Shown one piece after another: positions 35,671 through 46,133 of a stretch of DNA of 64,000 nt. The notes below the pieces were generated by a model, which saw only the letters and a program-made list of their open reading frames with translations, did not search any database and was not told the origin of the DNA. The stretch lies in assembly GCF_003034915.1 (NCBI RefSeq), contig NZ_PZJX01000007.1, positions 62,001 to 126,000 of the forward strand, given 5' to 3'. The position numbers and the translations under genes are program-made. Each line of letters begins with the position of its first letter. The first letter of the stretch is position 1. This stretch comes from Mesorhizobium helmanticense. Lineage in GTDB: Bacteria > Pseudomonadota > Alphaproteobacteria > Rhizobiales > Rhizobiaceae.

Positions 35671-38484
35671 ATGACCGTAGCAGCACCCTATCCCTTTTCG
35701 ACCCGCCACATCGGCCCCGGCCTCAACGATATCAGAGCCATGCTCGCCACCATCGGCGTTCCCTCCGTCGAGACGCTGATCAGCCAGGCCGTGCCGAGAT
35801 CGATCCGTCTCGACCAGCCGCTCGCCTTGCCCGCTCCAGCCAGCGAAGCGGAAGCGCTGGCCGAGCTCTCGGCAATGATGGCCAAAAATACCGTGTTGAA
35901 GAGCTTTATCGGCGCCGGTTACCACGGCGTCCACGTGCCGCCGGTCATCCAGCGCAATCTGTTCGAGAACCCGGCCTGGTATACGGCCTACACGCCCTAC
36001 CAGGCCGAAATCAGCCAGGGCCGGCTCGAAATGCTGTTCAACTTCCAGACCCTGGTTGCCGAGCTGACCGGACTTCCGGTGGCATCGGCGTCGCTGCTCG
36101 ACGAGGCGACGGCGGTGGCCGAGGCCGTCGGCATTGCGCTGCGCCACCATCGCGACAAGCGCACCAAGGTAGCGCTTGCCGGCACCCCGCATCCGCAGAC
36201 GCTGGACGTCGTGCGCACCCGCGCCGAACCGCTCGGCACCGAGGTCGACGGCGAGACGATCGACGACAACACCGCCGCCCTGCTCGTCTCCTGGCCTGAC
36301 ACGTTTGGTGTCTATGGCGACCACAAGGCGGCGATCGAAAAGGCTCGCGCCGCCGGCGCGCTCGTCGTCTTCATCGCCGATCCGCTCGCTCTCACGCTGA
36401 CCGACACGCCGGCAAAACTCGGCGCCGACATCGCCGTCGGTCCGATGCAGCGCTTTGGCGTGCCGATGGGCTTTGGCGGTCCGCACGCCGCCTATTGCGC
36501 CGTCTCCGACAGACTGACGCGGCTGATGCCCGGCCGCCTCGTCGGCCAGTCGACCGACAGCAAGGGCCGCCCCGGCTATCGCCTCGCTTTGCAGACGCGC
36601 GAACAGCATATCCGCCGCGACAAGGCGACCTCCAACATCTGCACCGCGCAGGCGCTGCTCGCCAACATGGCGACGGCCTATGCGATCTGGCACGGCCCCG
36701 CCGGCCTGCAAGCGATTGCCGGCTGCATCCACGCACTGGCCAACCGCCTGGCGGCCGGCCTCAAGGTCTCAGGCGTTTCGGTGCTTGGCGCGAACCGCTT
36801 CGACACGGTGACGGTAGAGGTGAAAGGCAAAGCCCAGGCGATCGCCACCGCTGCCGAAAAGACCGGCCGGCTGCTGCGCGTCATCGACGCCGACCATATC
36901 GGCATCAGCTTCGACGAGACCTCGACCGAGGCCGATCTGGACGCGATCGCGGCACTGTTCGGCGCCAAGGTCGATGCCGCCGGCGCCAGCACCCTGCCTG
37001 GCAAACCACGCGGCAAGGAGTTTCTCAGCCAGCCGGTCTTCCACGAAAACCACTCGGAAACCGAGATGATGCGCTTCCTGCGCCGGCTGGCCGACAAGGA
37101 CCTGGCGCTTGACCGCGCCATGATCCCGCTCGGATCCTGCACCATGAAGCTCAACGCCGCTGCCGAGATGATGCCGGTGAGCTGGCCAAGCGTAGCCAAT
37201 CTGCATCCGTTCGCGCCGGCCAGTCATTCGGCGGGCTACCGCGCCATGGTCGGCGAACTGGAAGGCTGGCTGTCCGAGATTACCGGTTTCGAGGCGGTCA
37301 GCCTGCAACCCAATGCCGGCAGCCAGGGAGAGTATGCCGGATTGCTCGCCATCCGCGCCTATCACCGCTCGCGCGGCGAAGGCCATCGCACCGTCTGCCT
37401 GATCCCCTCCTCCGCGCATGGCACCAATCCGGCAAGCGCGGCGATGGCCGGCATGAGCGTCGTCGTCGTGCGCTGCCTCGAGGACGGCAATATCGACATG
37501 GACGATATGAGGGCCAAGGCCAATGAGCATTCCAGGAATCTCGCGGCGCTGATGTTCACCTATCCCTCGACGCATGGCGTCTTCGAGGAAGGCGCGCGCC
37601 ATCTCTGCGCCCTCATCCATGAGCATGGTGGACAGGTCTATTTCGATGGCGCCAACCTCAACGCCATGGTCGGCCTTGCTCGTCCCGGCGACATCGGCGC
37701 CGATGTCTGCCACATGAACCTGCACAAGACCTTCTGCATTCCGCATGGCGGCGGTGGCCCCGGCATCGGCCCGATCGGCGTCAAGGCGCATCTGAAGCCC
37801 TATCTGCCCGGCCACGTCACCGAAGGCTCGGCCCATGCCGTGTCGGCGGCACCCTTCGGCAGCGCTTCCATCCTGCCGATCACCTGGATGTACATCCGCA
37901 TGATGGGCGCCTCCGGCCTGAGGCAGGCTACCGAGACCGCCATCATCTCGGCCAACTATGTGGCGACACGGCTCGCGCCGTACTTCCCGCTCCTCTACAA
38001 GGGCAGGCATGATCGCATCGCTCATGAATGCATCCTCGACACGCGCGTGCTCAAGGAGAGCTCCGGCATCAGCGTCGACGATATCGCCAAGCGCCTGATC
38101 GACTACGGCTTCCATGCGCCGACCATGTCGTTTCCGGTCGCCGGCACGCTGATGGTCGAGCCGACCGAATCCGAGCCCAAGCAGGAACTCGACCGTTTCT
38201 GCGAGGCGATGATTGCGATATCGGGTGAGGCGGCCAAGGTGGCGAAGGGCGAATGGCCTTTGGCCGACAATCCGCTGGTCAACGCGCCCCACACCGCCGC
38301 CGAGGCGCTGGCTGGCGAGTGGACCCATCCCTATTCGCGGCTCGAGGCGGCCTATCCAGCCGGCAACGCCGATACATCGGCGAAATACTGGCCGCCGGTA
38401 TCGCGCATCGACAATGTCGCCGGCGACCGCAATCTCGTCTGCTCCTGCCCGCCACTGTCGGAATATCTGGGCGCGGCGGAGTAA
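35671..38484 (+). CDS. gcvP: glycine dehydrogenase (decarboxylating), P protein, 937 aa
   Basis: PLP enzyme that decarboxylates glycine and loads the aminomethyl group onto GcvH. It is a single-chain P protein of two related halves. The PLP lysine is K686 in [16 protein letters not shown]; other marks are TRHIGP at the N-terminus and [18 protein letters not shown] 35671 is chosen from homology; the frame extends into gcvH. Length 937 is slightly shorter than the E. coli protein of about 957. Confidence 0.97.
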   Translation: MTVAAPYPFSTRHIGPGLNDIRAMLATIGVPSVETLISQAVPRSIRLDQPLALPAPASEAEALAELSAMMAKNTVLKSFIGAGYHGVHVPPVIQRNLFENPAWYTAYTPYQAEISQGRLEMLFNFQTLVAELTGLPVASASLLDEATAVAEAVGIALRHHRDKRTKVALAGTPHPQTLDVVRTRAEPLGTEVDGETIDDNTAALLVSWPDTFGVYGDHKAAIEKARAAGALVVFIADPLALTLTDTPAKLGADIAVGPMQRFGVPMGFGGPHAAYCAVSDRLTRLMPGRLVGQSTDSKGRPGYRLALQTREQHIRRDKATSNICTAQALLANMATAYAIWHGPAGLQAIAGCIHALANRLAAGLKVSGVSVLGANRFDTVTVEVKGKAQAIATAAEKTGRLLRVIDADHIGISFDETSTEADLDAIAALFGAKVDAAGASTLPGKPRGKEFLSQPVFHENHSETEMMRFLRRLADKDLALDRAMIPLGSCTMKLNAAAEMMPVSWPSVANLHPFAPASHSAGYRAMVGELEGWLSEITGFEAVSLQPNAGSQGEYAGLLAIRAYHRSRGEGHRTVCLIPSSAHGTNPASAAMAGMSVVVVRCLEDGNIDMDDMRAKANEHSRNLAALMFTYPSTHGVFEEGARHLCALIHEHGGQVYFDGANLNAMVGLARPGDIGADVCHMNLHKTFCIPHGGGGPGIGPIGVKAHLKPYLPGHVTEGSAHAVSAAPFGSASILPITWMYIRMMGASGLRQATETAIISANYVATRLAPYFPLLYKGRHDRIAHECILDTRVLKESSGISVDDIAKRLIDYGFHAPTMSFPVAGTLMVEPTESEPKQELDRFCEAMIAISGEAAKVAKGEWPLADNPLVNAPHTAAEALAGEWTHPYSRLEAAYPAGNADTSAKYWPPVSRIDNVAGDRNLVCSCPPLSEYLGAAE

Positions 38485-38660
38485 TTCCGGCGGAATAATG
38501 AGGCAGAACGCAGGGGCCGGCCCAACCTGGTCGGCCCTGCTGGCCTTGTTCTGGGCAATGACGCGATTTCGCCAGCAGTCTCGATGACACGCATGCTGCC
38601 ACCGACGCATTTCCGCCGCTTGGTTGTCGAATGGTTTTGCTGTAAGAGGAGCGATCCTCG

Positions 38661-38675
38661 AACGTAACAGGAACC
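38661..38675 (+). promoter_or_regulatory. candidate LexA (SOS) box upstream of parE
   Basis: GAAC-GTAACAG-GAAC is an exact GAAC-N7-GAAC, the reverse complement of the alphaproteobacterial LexA box, 70 bases before the parE ATG. parE is, as I recall, a reported member of the alphaproteobacterial LexA regulon, which supports the call. Confidence 0.55.
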
Positions 38676-38745
38676 TCCGTCGCCTGCCCGCGAAAAGCGT
38701 GGCAGTATCGGCAGGTGATTCGCAGCATCGCAATCCAGGACCAGC

Positions 38746-40800
38746 ATGGACGACAGCAACGATCTTTTCGGCAATATGGACAAGCAGCCGCAGCCGGTTC
38801 GCACACCGGCGCGCCCGGCGGACCCGCTGGTGCAGGCCACCAGGCGTGCTGCCGCGACCAAGGATGGTAGCGAGGGCTATAGTGCCGCCGACATCGAGGT
38901 TCTGGAAGGGCTCGAGCCGGTGCGGCGCCGCCCCGGCATGTATATTGGCGGCACTGACGACAAGGCGATGCACCATCTGTTTGCCGAAGTCATCGACAAT
39001 TCGATGGACGAGGCGGTCGCCGGACACGCGACCTTCATCGATGTCGAACTCTCCGCCGACGGCTATCTCACAGTTACCGACAATGGCCGCGGCATCCCGG
39101 TCGATCCACACCCGAAATTCAAGAAACCGGCGCTCGAAGTCATCATGACGACGCTGCATTCGGGTGGCAAGTTCGACTCGAAGGTCTATGAAACCTCGGG
39201 CGGCTTGCACGGCGTCGGCGTTTCCGTGGTCAACGCGCTGTCGGATCATCTCGAGGTCGAAGTCGCGCGGGGACGCCAGCTTTATCGGCAAAAATTCTCG
39301 CGCGGCATTCCGGTCACCGGCCTGGAGCATCTCGGCGAGGTGCACAACCGCCGCGGCACCAAAATCCGCTTCCATCCCGACGAGCAGATCTTCGGCAAGG
39401 GTGCCGCCTTCGAGCCGGCGCGGCTCTATCGGATGACGCGCTCGAAGGCCTATCTGTTCGGCGGCGTCGAGATCCGCTGGACCTGCGATCCGTCGCTTAT
39501 CAAGGAAAAGGATCAGACGCCGGCCAAGGCCGAGTTCCATTTTCCGGGCGGCCTCAAGGACTATCTGAAAGCGTCGCTCGGCGATGAATTCCAGGTCACC
39601 CGCGAAGTCTTCGCCGGCAAGAGCGAAAGGCAAGGCGGCCACGGCTCGCTCGAATGGGCGGTGACCTGGTTCGGCGGCGACGGCTTCCTCAACTCCTACT
39701 GCAACACCATCCCCACCGGCGAAGGCGGCACGCACGAGGCCGGCTTCCGCAACGTCTTGACGCGGGGCTTGCGTTCCTACGCCGATCTCGTCGGCAACAA
39801 GCGCGCCTCGATCGTTACGTCGGAAGACGTCATGATCTCGGCGGCGGGCATGCTCTCGGTGTTCATTCGCGAGCCGGAATTCGTCGGCCAGACCAAGGAC
39901 AGGCTGGCGACGATCGAGGCAATTCGAATTGTCGAAACCGCCATCCGCGACCCCTTCGACCATTGGCTGGCCGACAATCCGCAGGAAGCCTCGAAACTGC
40001 TCGAATGGGTGATCGCGCGCGCCGACGAGCGGGTGCGACGGCGCCAGGAAAAGGAAGTCTCTCGCAAAAGCGCGGTGCGCAAATTGCGGTTGCCCGGCAA
40101 ACTCGCCGACTGCACCCAAAATGCCGCTGCCGGCGCCGAGCTCTTCATCGTCGAGGGCGATTCGGCCGGCGGCTCGGCGAAACAGGCGCGCGACCGCGCC
40201 AGCCAGGCCGTGTTGCCGCTGCGCGGCAAGATCCTCAACGTCGCCAGCGCCGGCAACGACAAGCTCGCCGCCAACCAGCAGATATCAGACCTGATCCAGG
40301 CATTGGGCTGTGGCACGCGTTCAAAGTACCGCGACGAGGATCTGCGCTACGACCGGGTCATCATCATGACCGACGCCGATGTCGATGGCGCCCACATCGC
40401 CTCTCTGCTGATCACCTTCTTCTATCAGGAGATGCCAAATCTGGTTCACGGCGGCCATCTCTATCTGGCGGTGCCGCCGCTTTACTCGATCCGGCAAGGC
40501 GGCAAGGTCGCTTACGCCCGCGACGATGCGCACAAGGACGAGCTTCTGCGGACCGAATTCACCGGACGCGGCAAGGTCGAAATCGGCCGCTTCAAGGGGC
40601 TGGGCGAAATGATGGCGGCCCAGCTCAAGGAAACGACCATGGACCAGAGGAAGCGCACGCTGCTCAGGGTCGATGTGATCGACGCTGAGGCCGCGACCAA
40701 GGATGCGGTCGACGCGCTGATGGGCACCAAGCCGGAAGCCCGTTTCCGCTTCATCCAGGAACGCGCCGAATTCGCAGCGACAGAAGTGCTGGACATCTGA
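38746..40800 (+). CDS. parE: DNA topoisomerase IV subunit B, 684 aa
   Basis: ATPase subunit of topoisomerase IV, which decatenates daughter chromosomes. GHKL ATPase motifs are VIDNSMDEAV and TDNGRGIPVD, with TSGGLHGVGVSVVNALS. The TOPRIM region has EGDSAGGSAKQARDR and MTDADVDGAHI. Two features favour ParE over GyrB: the absence of the long GyrB-specific insertion and the variable N-terminus before the GHKL domain. A candidate LexA box lies 70 bases upstream. Confidence 0.93.
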   Translation: MDDSNDLFGNMDKQPQPVRTPARPADPLVQATRRAAATKDGSEGYSAADIEVLEGLEPVRRRPGMYIGGTDDKAMHHLFAEVIDNSMDEAVAGHATFIDVELSADGYLTVTDNGRGIPVDPHPKFKKPALEVIMTTLHSGGKFDSKVYETSGGLHGVGVSVVNALSDHLEVEVARGRQLYRQKFSRGIPVTGLEHLGEVHNRRGTKIRFHPDEQIFGKGAAFEPARLYRMTRSKAYLFGGVEIRWTCDPSLIKEKDQTPAKAEFHFPGGLKDYLKASLGDEFQVTREVFAGKSERQGGHGSLEWAVTWFGGDGFLNSYCNTIPTGEGGTHEAGFRNVLTRGLRSYADLVGNKRASIVTSEDVMISAAGMLSVFIREPEFVGQTKDRLATIEAIRIVETAIRDPFDHWLADNPQEASKLLEWVIARADERVRRRQEKEVSRKSAVRKLRLPGKLADCTQNAAAGAELFIVEGDSAGGSAKQARDRASQAVLPLRGKILNVASAGNDKLAANQQISDLIQALGCGTRSKYRDEDLRYDRVIIMTDADVDGAHIASLLITFFYQEMPNLVHGGHLYLAVPPLYSIRQGGKVAYARDDAHKDELLRTEFTGRGKVEIGRFKGLGEMMAAQLKETTMDQRKRTLLRVDVIDAEAATKDAVDALMGTKPEARFRFIQERAEFAATEVLDI

Positions 40801-40835
40801 AATAGCCGCTTCCATTCGAATGCGGAGATGAGCAT

Positions 40836-42902
40836 GTGACCTGGGACCGGCTGCGCAGCGATCTCGCCGCAAGGCTCGCCAGCCTCACGCGGCCGACCCG
40901 GTCGGACTGGATTTTCGCCCTGCGCACGGTATCGGCCGGGTTGATCGCGCTTCTTTGCGCCTACGCGCTCAAGCTCGACCATCCGCAATGGGCAATGATG
41001 ACGGTTTTCATCGTCGCCCAGCCAGTCGCCGGCATGGTGCTGGCAAAGGGCTTTTACCGGCTGCTCGGCACGCTTGCCGGTGGTCTGGCGGCAATCGGCA
41101 TCACCACCCTTTTTGGCGACAATCCCTGGCTGCTGGTCACGGTGCTTGCCGTCTGGATCGGCCTTTGCACGCTCGTATCATCGCTGCTGCGCAACCCGGA
41201 AGCCTATGGCGCGGCCCTTGCCGGCTATACCGCGATGATCATCGGCCTGCCGGCTTTCGGACAGCCGCATCTTGTCGTTGAGCTCGCCGTGGCGCGTTGC
41301 GCGGAAATCGTGCTCGGCATCGTCTGCGCCGCGTTGACCAGCCGTTTGATCCTGCCCAAACTGGCGGCCGACGCCATTATCTCCAGGCTGAAGCGCTGCA
41401 TACTCGACCTCGCGGTCTATGCCGGTGGTGCTTTCTCCAGCGGCGATGCGACGATGCTCGCCGGCCTGCACCGAAAGCTGATCGCCGACGCTCAGACACT
41501 CGGCGAAATGCGCGCCTATGCAAGACTGGAAGCGCCGAGCTTTGCGAGCCGCGCCTATCCGGTCCGGCGCACCATCGGCCAGCTTCTGTCGGCCCTGTCG
41601 GCGGCGCGCGCGCTGCATGCCCATGCCGCGCCGAAGAACGCGGCCCTCATTCCCGTGCGCGCCAAACTGAAGGCTTTCGTCGGCGAATTGGCGGCACAAC
41701 CGGCTGCGCTGGACGATACCGCACCTTGGATAGCACGGCTCGACGCGATCGTTGCCGAAGCGCGGCGGATGCCCGACATGTCGGCGGCTAAGGGCGAGGA
41801 CAGGATCGGCGCCGTCACCCGCCTCACCATCGCCGCCGATTTCGCCGAAGCCTTGCAGCAGGTGCTGCGTGGCCTGGACGCCTTGCGCGCTCCAGCTTCC
41901 CGTTCCGCTCGTGAGCGGCGGCAGCCGGCGCTGGTGATCCATCGCGACTATCATGCGGCGTGGCGCAACGCCGTGCGCGCCGCGATCGCCACGCTTCTGG
42001 TCACGGTCTTCTGGCTGACGACGAAATGGTCCGAAGCTGCCGGCACGGTCATCCTTGTCGCCGTCGTCTCCAGCCTGTTTGCCGCCCGCCCCGATCCCGT
42101 GCAATCAGCCTGGGGCTTCTTCAAGGGCACCTTGCTGGCCCTGCCCTTTGCGTTTCTCGTTGGCCAGATCGCGCTTCCCGCTCTGCCCGGTTTTGGCTGG
42201 TTCATGCTCTTCGTTGTGCCTATCCTCGTGCCGGCGGCACTGGGTATGGCCAATCCACGCCATGTCGGCCTGGCGACAGCCTTTGCCATCAACTTCCTCG
42301 CCTTCCTCAGTCCGCACCAGGCCATGATCTACGATCCCGTACCGTTCTTCGCTGGCTCGGCGTCGATCCTGGTCGGCATTCTCCTCGCGATCGGCGTCTT
42401 CATCGTCGTCTTGCCTGCCGACCCCTGGGTCACCGTCAACCGCACCCTGCAGGCCATGCGGCAGGATCTCGCGCGCCTTTGCCTGCATGAACGCGTTGCG
42501 AGACGCGAAGCTTTCGAGAGCCTTGCCTACGACCGCGTCAACCAGTTGATGCCGCTCTTGCAGAGCACCGGCAAGAAGGGTGACACCGTGCTCGGTGGCA
42601 GCATTGTCTCCGTCACTGTCGGCATCGAAATCCTGCGGCTTCGCAATGCGCAGCAAAGTCCGGCAATCCCGCCGGACACAGCACTTTGGATCACCAATTT
42701 CCTGCGCGGGCTGGCGCGCGAACTGCTTTTCCGAAAACCCGGCGATCCGCAGACGGCAACGATCGCCGTCGCAAGGCAATATGCGGCTGGCATCGCCGAG
42801 CGCAGCGACGCGGCGGAGATTTTGCAGGTTGCGGCCTCGCTGCGGATCATCGCCGTGGCGGTCGAGGATTTTCCGGATTTTTTCGCGAAGAATAAGATTT
42901 AG
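40836..42902 (+). CDS. FUSC family aromatic-acid exporter-like protein, 688 aa
   Basis: Inner-membrane protein of the FUSC/AaeB/YccS family, implicated in export of hydroxylated aromatic acids and related compounds. Two hydrophobic blocks, residues about 25-170 (WAMMTVFIVAQPVAGMVLAK) and 385-530 (TVILVAVVSSLFAARPDP), flank cytoplasmic helical regions. This is the usual duplicated FUSC layout. The start is GTG 40836 with GGAG 9 bases upstream. It begins 36 bases after parE and overlaps the convergent DUF2336 gene by 4 bases at its stop. Confidence 0.88.
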   Translation: MTWDRLRSDLAARLASLTRPTRSDWIFALRTVSAGLIALLCAYALKLDHPQWAMMTVFIVAQPVAGMVLAKGFYRLLGTLAGGLAAIGITTLFGDNPWLLVTVLAVWIGLCTLVSSLLRNPEAYGAALAGYTAMIIGLPAFGQPHLVVELAVARCAEIVLGIVCAALTSRLILPKLAADAIISRLKRCILDLAVYAGGAFSSGDATMLAGLHRKLIADAQTLGEMRAYARLEAPSFASRAYPVRRTIGQLLSALSAARALHAHAAPKNAALIPVRAKLKAFVGELAAQPAALDDTAPWIARLDAIVAEARRMPDMSAAKGEDRIGAVTRLTIAADFAEALQQVLRGLDALRAPASRSARERRQPALVIHRDYHAAWRNAVRAAIATLLVTVFWLTTKWSEAAGTVILVAVVSSLFAARPDPVQSAWGFFKGTLLALPFAFLVGQIALPALPGFGWFMLFVVPILVPAALGMANPRHVGLATAFAINFLAFLSPHQAMIYDPVPFFAGSASILVGILLAIGVFIVVLPADPWVTVNRTLQAMRQDLARLCLHERVARREAFESLAYDRVNQLMPLLQSTGKKGDTVLGGSIVSVTVGIEILRLRNAQQSPAIPPDTALWITNFLRGLARELLFRKPGDPQTATIAVARQYAAGIAERSDAAEILQVAASLRIIAVAVEDFPDFFAKNKI

Positions 42903-44020
42903 GCCGCCGCGATAGCCAGCGCATGACCGCGCGCGTTTTCGCGCAGTGCGTCGAGATGGATCGACTTCACCAACCCGGCAAGATCGCCTTGCGCCGACTG
43001 CCCACCGAGTTCCTTCAGCATCAGCCAGCTGACCTCCTGCACGCCGGCGATGCGCTTGCCATTGGCAACCTCGCGCCAAACCTTCAACGCGCGCAGGATG
43101 ATCGCGTGTATTGCCGCGGCAAGACCTGCGCTGCGAAACAGCGCCTGCAGAGCCACGTCATGCCCGCCGGCCAGCAGCGCCCTCACCCGTTGTTCGGACT
43201 GCTGGCTGAGCGCAACCAGCGCCGAGCCGAAGAAATCGACCTTGCCATGCGCGATGGTGCGAATGAGGAAGCTTGCCGTCAGGTCGCCACGCAGGCGCAG
43301 GTGCTCAATCAGGGCTGCGTGCTCTTCCTGGCGCGTGCCTTCGATCAGCGTCACCGAAGCCCTGACGCAGGCGTCGCGCATGACGCGTTCAGCTCTTGCC
43401 GAGCCCATCAGCGCCAGCACCAGCGGCGACCCCTTGAGGGTTTCACCAAGTTTTATCAGCAGCATATGCCGGCAGTCGGCCGGTAGCCGTGCGTCCGATA
43501 TCAGCGCTTCGCGCATCTGAGGCAAATGACCATGCCGTTCGGCCATGCGGCGAAAGCTGAGCGAAGCGATATCGGCGCCGCTATTGGCGAGCAGCGTGGC
43601 GCAGGCTTCCGGTTCGCCGATCTCGGCGACTGCCGCCGCCACCGCCATCGAGACGACAGGCCGGTCGGCGATCAATTTCTGCGTCGCCTTCTGGCCGCTC
43701 GCGACCCGGTCGATCAAATCGGCATCGGTGAGCAGCGGCGAACGCGCCAGCACCAGGCTGGCCACTTCCGGCTGGTCGGACGCCAGCGCGCTGATGATCT
43801 GCAGCGGCGCGTGATGGCTCATCGACAACGCCTCGGCAATCGCCAATCGCACCTTCGACGAGGCGTCGTCGAGCAGCAACGTCAGCGCGGCCTCGGCGGC
43901 GCAACGATCCTCGAAAGGCAGATCGGAATTGATATAGGCGCGGGCCAGCGCGCTGGCTGCCGCGGCGCGTTCCGAGACCCGCGCGGTGTCAATCCATTTC
44001 AGGAAATGCGAAACAACCAT
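42899..44020 (-). CDS. DUF2336 domain protein, 373 aa
   Basis: Alphaproteobacterial DUF2336 protein: a cytoplasmic, all-helical protein with HEAT-like alanine-rich repeats (SALARAYINSD, LLLDDASSKVRLAIAEALSM, LASDQPEVASLVLARSPLL). Function is unknown. ATG 44020 begins MVVSHFLKWID. The frame is open to 44794 but that part is antisense to the MaoC gene. The stop overlaps the convergent FUSC gene. Confidence 0.8.
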   Translation of the reverse strand: MVVSHFLKWIDTARVSERAAAASALARAYINSDLPFEDRCAAEAALTLLLDDASSKVRLAIAEALSMSHHAPLQIISALASDQPEVASLVLARSPLLTDADLIDRVASGQKATQKLIADRPVVSMAVAAAVAEIGEPEACATLLANSGADIASLSFRRMAERHGHLPQMREALISDARLPADCRHMLLIKLGETLKGSPLVLALMGSARAERVMRDACVRASVTLIEGTRQEEHAALIEHLRLRGDLTASFLIRTIAHGKVDFFGSALVALSQQSEQRVRALLAGGHDVALQALFRSAGLAAAIHAIILRALKVWREVANGKRIAGVQEVSWLMLKELGGQSAQGDLAGLVKSIHLDALRENARGHALAIAAA

Positions 44021-44173
44021 GCCGTCCGCTGCGCCCCCAGCCCGAGTCCGTTCCCGCCCTTGGGTAGACCGTAGGCAGAAATGGTTTACGAACGGTTCAC
44101 CATGTTTGTTAACTGGCTTGCGAGCTTGGTTTGCAGCGCCTATCAACCCCTGAGCAGTGGAGGAAATAGACAC

Positions 44174-44626
44174 ATGGCCGGCCTTTATCTGGAAGAATTC
44201 GTCGTCGGCCGTGTCTTCCAGCACACGCTGCGCAAGACCGTCACCGAAAGCGACAACATGCTGTTTTCGGTGATGACGCTGAATCCACAGCCGCTGCATA
44301 TCGATTTCGACTTCGCCGCCAAAAGCGAATGGGGCAAGCCGCTGGTCAATTCGCTGTTCACGCTGGGCTTGATGATCGGCATTTCGGTGAACGACATCAC
44401 TGTCGGCACCACCATTGCCAATCTCGGCATGAAGGAGACGGTGTTTCCACATCCGGTCTTCCATGGCGACACCATCCGCGTCGAGACCACCGTGATCTCG
44501 GCGCGGGCATCGAAATCGAAGCCGGACCGCGGCATCGTCGAGTTCGAACACCGCGCCTACAACCAGAATGACGTGCTCGTCGCTAAATGCCTGAGGCAAG
44601 CGATGATGATGAAGAAGGCAGCCTGA
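44174..44626 (+). CDS. MaoC-like hot-dog hydratase, 150 aa
   Basis: Single-domain MaoC-family protein, probably an (R)-specific enoyl-CoA hydratase-type enzyme. The hydratase signature is TLNPQPLHIDFDFAAKSEWG, with the Asp/His-type catalytic region, and HPVFHGDTIRVETTVI follows. Length 150 is a single hot-dog; true mesaconyl-CoA hydratases are about 340 residues. The GGAGG-like site lies 9 bases upstream. The gene is 3 bases ahead of the CitE-like gene and probably cotranslated with it. Confidence 0.85.
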   Translation: MAGLYLEEFVVGRVFQHTLRKTVTESDNMLFSVMTLNPQPLHIDFDFAAKSEWGKPLVNSLFTLGLMIGISVNDITVGTTIANLGMKETVFPHPVFHGDTIRVETTVISARASKSKPDRGIVEFEHRAYNQNDVLVAKCLRQAMMMKKAA

Positions 44627-44629
44627 ACC

Positions 44630-45511
44630 ATGCGTTCGCTGCTCTTCGTTCCCGGCGATTCGGAAAAGAAGCTGGAGAAGGGGTTTGGCGCTGGCGCCGA
44701 CGTGGTCATCGTCGACCTCGAGGATTCCGTGGCGCCCGGGAACAAGCCGGCGGCGCGCGACATCGCGGCGAACTTCATTGCCGCCTATCGGCATCAGGCC
44801 ACGGCCACGATCTATGTTCGGGTCAACGATCTGTCGAGCGGGCTGACCGACGACGATCTCGCGGCACTTGTTCCGACCAAACCCGACGGCATCATGCTGC
44901 CGAAGTCAAACAGCGGCGAGGATGTCCAACAGCTTTCGGCAAGACTGAGGGTGCACGAAGCCGAAAACGGCCTGCCGGACGGCGCGATAAGAATTCTGCC
45001 GATCATCACGGAAACGGCGGCAGGCGTGCTGGCGGCCACGACCTACGCCAAGGCCAGCGCGCGGCTTGCCGGCATCACCTGGGGGGCGGAGGATCTGTCG
45101 GCGGCGATCGGTGCCCGCACGGCGCGCGACGAAAATGGCCGCTACACCGATCTGTTCCGGTTTGCCCGAACCATGACCATCCTTGCCGCGGGTGCGGCGG
45201 AGGTCGCCGCGATCGACACGGTCTTCCCCGGCTTTCGCGACATGGCTGCTTTCGAGAATGAATGCGCCGAGGCCGAGCGCGACGGTTTCACCGGCAAGAT
45301 GGCGATCCATCCGGCGCAAGTGCCGGTCATCAACGCCGCCTTCACGCCATCGGCTGAGGCCGTTCAGCATTCCGCTGCCCTGGTTGCCGCATTTGAGGCG
45401 GCGGGAAACCCCGGTGTCGTCGGCATCGACGGCAAGATGTACGACCGGCCGCATCTTCGGCTCGCCGAACGGCTTCTGGCACGCGCCAGGGCAGCCGGGG
45501 TTTTGGCGTAA
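44630..45511 (+). CDS. HpcH/HpaI aldolase family, CitE/malyl-CoA-lyase-like protein, 293 aa
   Basis: CitE-like TIM-barrel protein of 293 residues. MRSLLFVPGDSEKKLEKGFG, DVVIVDLEDSVAPGNKPAAR, IYVRVNDLSSGLT and ITWGAEDLSAAIGA are the family signatures, with magnesium-binding acidic residues in DLEDSV and WGAEDL. Known activities include malyl-CoA lyase and (3S)-malyl-CoA thioesterase. It is paired with a MaoC hydratase, suggesting acyl-CoA side-reaction or C4/C5 acyl-CoA metabolism, but the substrate is not fixed by sequence. Confidence 0.85.
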   Translation: MRSLLFVPGDSEKKLEKGFGAGADVVIVDLEDSVAPGNKPAARDIAANFIAAYRHQATATIYVRVNDLSSGLTDDDLAALVPTKPDGIMLPKSNSGEDVQQLSARLRVHEAENGLPDGAIRILPIITETAAGVLAATTYAKASARLAGITWGAEDLSAAIGARTARDENGRYTDLFRFARTMTILAAGAAEVAAIDTVFPGFRDMAAFENECAEAERDGFTGKMAIHPAQVPVINAAFTPSAEAVQHSAALVAAFEAAGNPGVVGIDGKMYDRPHLRLAERLLARARAAGVLA

Positions 45512-45522
45512 TCTGCCCAGCC

Positions 45523-46131
45523 CTATTCTTTTCCCCACCGGGGCCGACGCATCGAGAAGATCTCGTTGACGCTCGAATAGTCCATATAGCCGAGACGGCC
45601 GACATTGCCCGCCTTGACGATATCGAACCTGCCGTCGTTCAGGAAAGCGTCGTCGATATGGACACCGACGACTTCGCCGGCCACCACAACCGCGCCCGTC
45701 GATGTTCCGTCCAGCGCTTTCGGGCGAAGGATCTCGGTCACCCGGCATTCGAGCGCCGCGGGCGCTGCCGCCACGCGCGGCGGCGCGACAAGACGCGACG
45801 GCGCCATGGCCAGATCGGCATAGCCGAATTCGCTGATGCCGCGCGGCGCGTCGACAGCCGTCCGGTTCATTTTCTCCGCCAGCTCGCGACTGACCAGATT
45901 GGCGACGAACTCGCCCGTTTCCTCGGCAAAGGTGGCGCTGTCCTTCTCGCCTTCGGACGAGAACCAGACAAGGAAGGGCCGGGTCGAAAAGGCGTTGAAG
46001 AAGGAATAGGGCGCGAGATTGATCCTGCCTTGCCCATCCACTGTCGAGATCCATCCGATCGGGCGCGGCGCCACGATCGCCTTGGACGGATCATGCGGCA
46101 GCCCGTGCCCTTTCGACGGTTCGTAGAACAT
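45523..46131 (-). CDS. flavin reductase family protein, 202 aa
   Basis: FMN-binding split-barrel protein of the flavin reductase-like family. PRPIGWISTVDGQGRINLAP, SFFNAFSTRP and FAEETGEFVANLVS are typical of the flavin-binding domain. Substrate is unknown. It follows the nitroreductase gene by 2 bases on the minus strand, so the two flavoproteins are almost certainly cotranscribed. Confidence 0.85.
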   Translation of the reverse strand: MFYEPSKGHGLPHDPSKAIVAPRPIGWISTVDGQGRINLAPYSFFNAFSTRPFLVWFSSEGEKDSATFAEETGEFVANLVSRELAEKMNRTAVDAPRGISEFGYADLAMAPSRLVAPPRVAAAPAALECRVTEILRPKALDGTSTGAVVVAGEVVGVHIDDAFLNDGRFDIVKAGNVGRLGYMDYSSVNEIFSMRRPRWGKE

Positions 46132-46133
46132 CT

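Noticed and set aside
36769..40119. 1116-residue minus-strand frame spanning gcvP and parE
   Set aside because: Both genes opposite it are certain; its composition (Arg/Asp/Gly/Ala) and lack of motifs mark it as a shadow.
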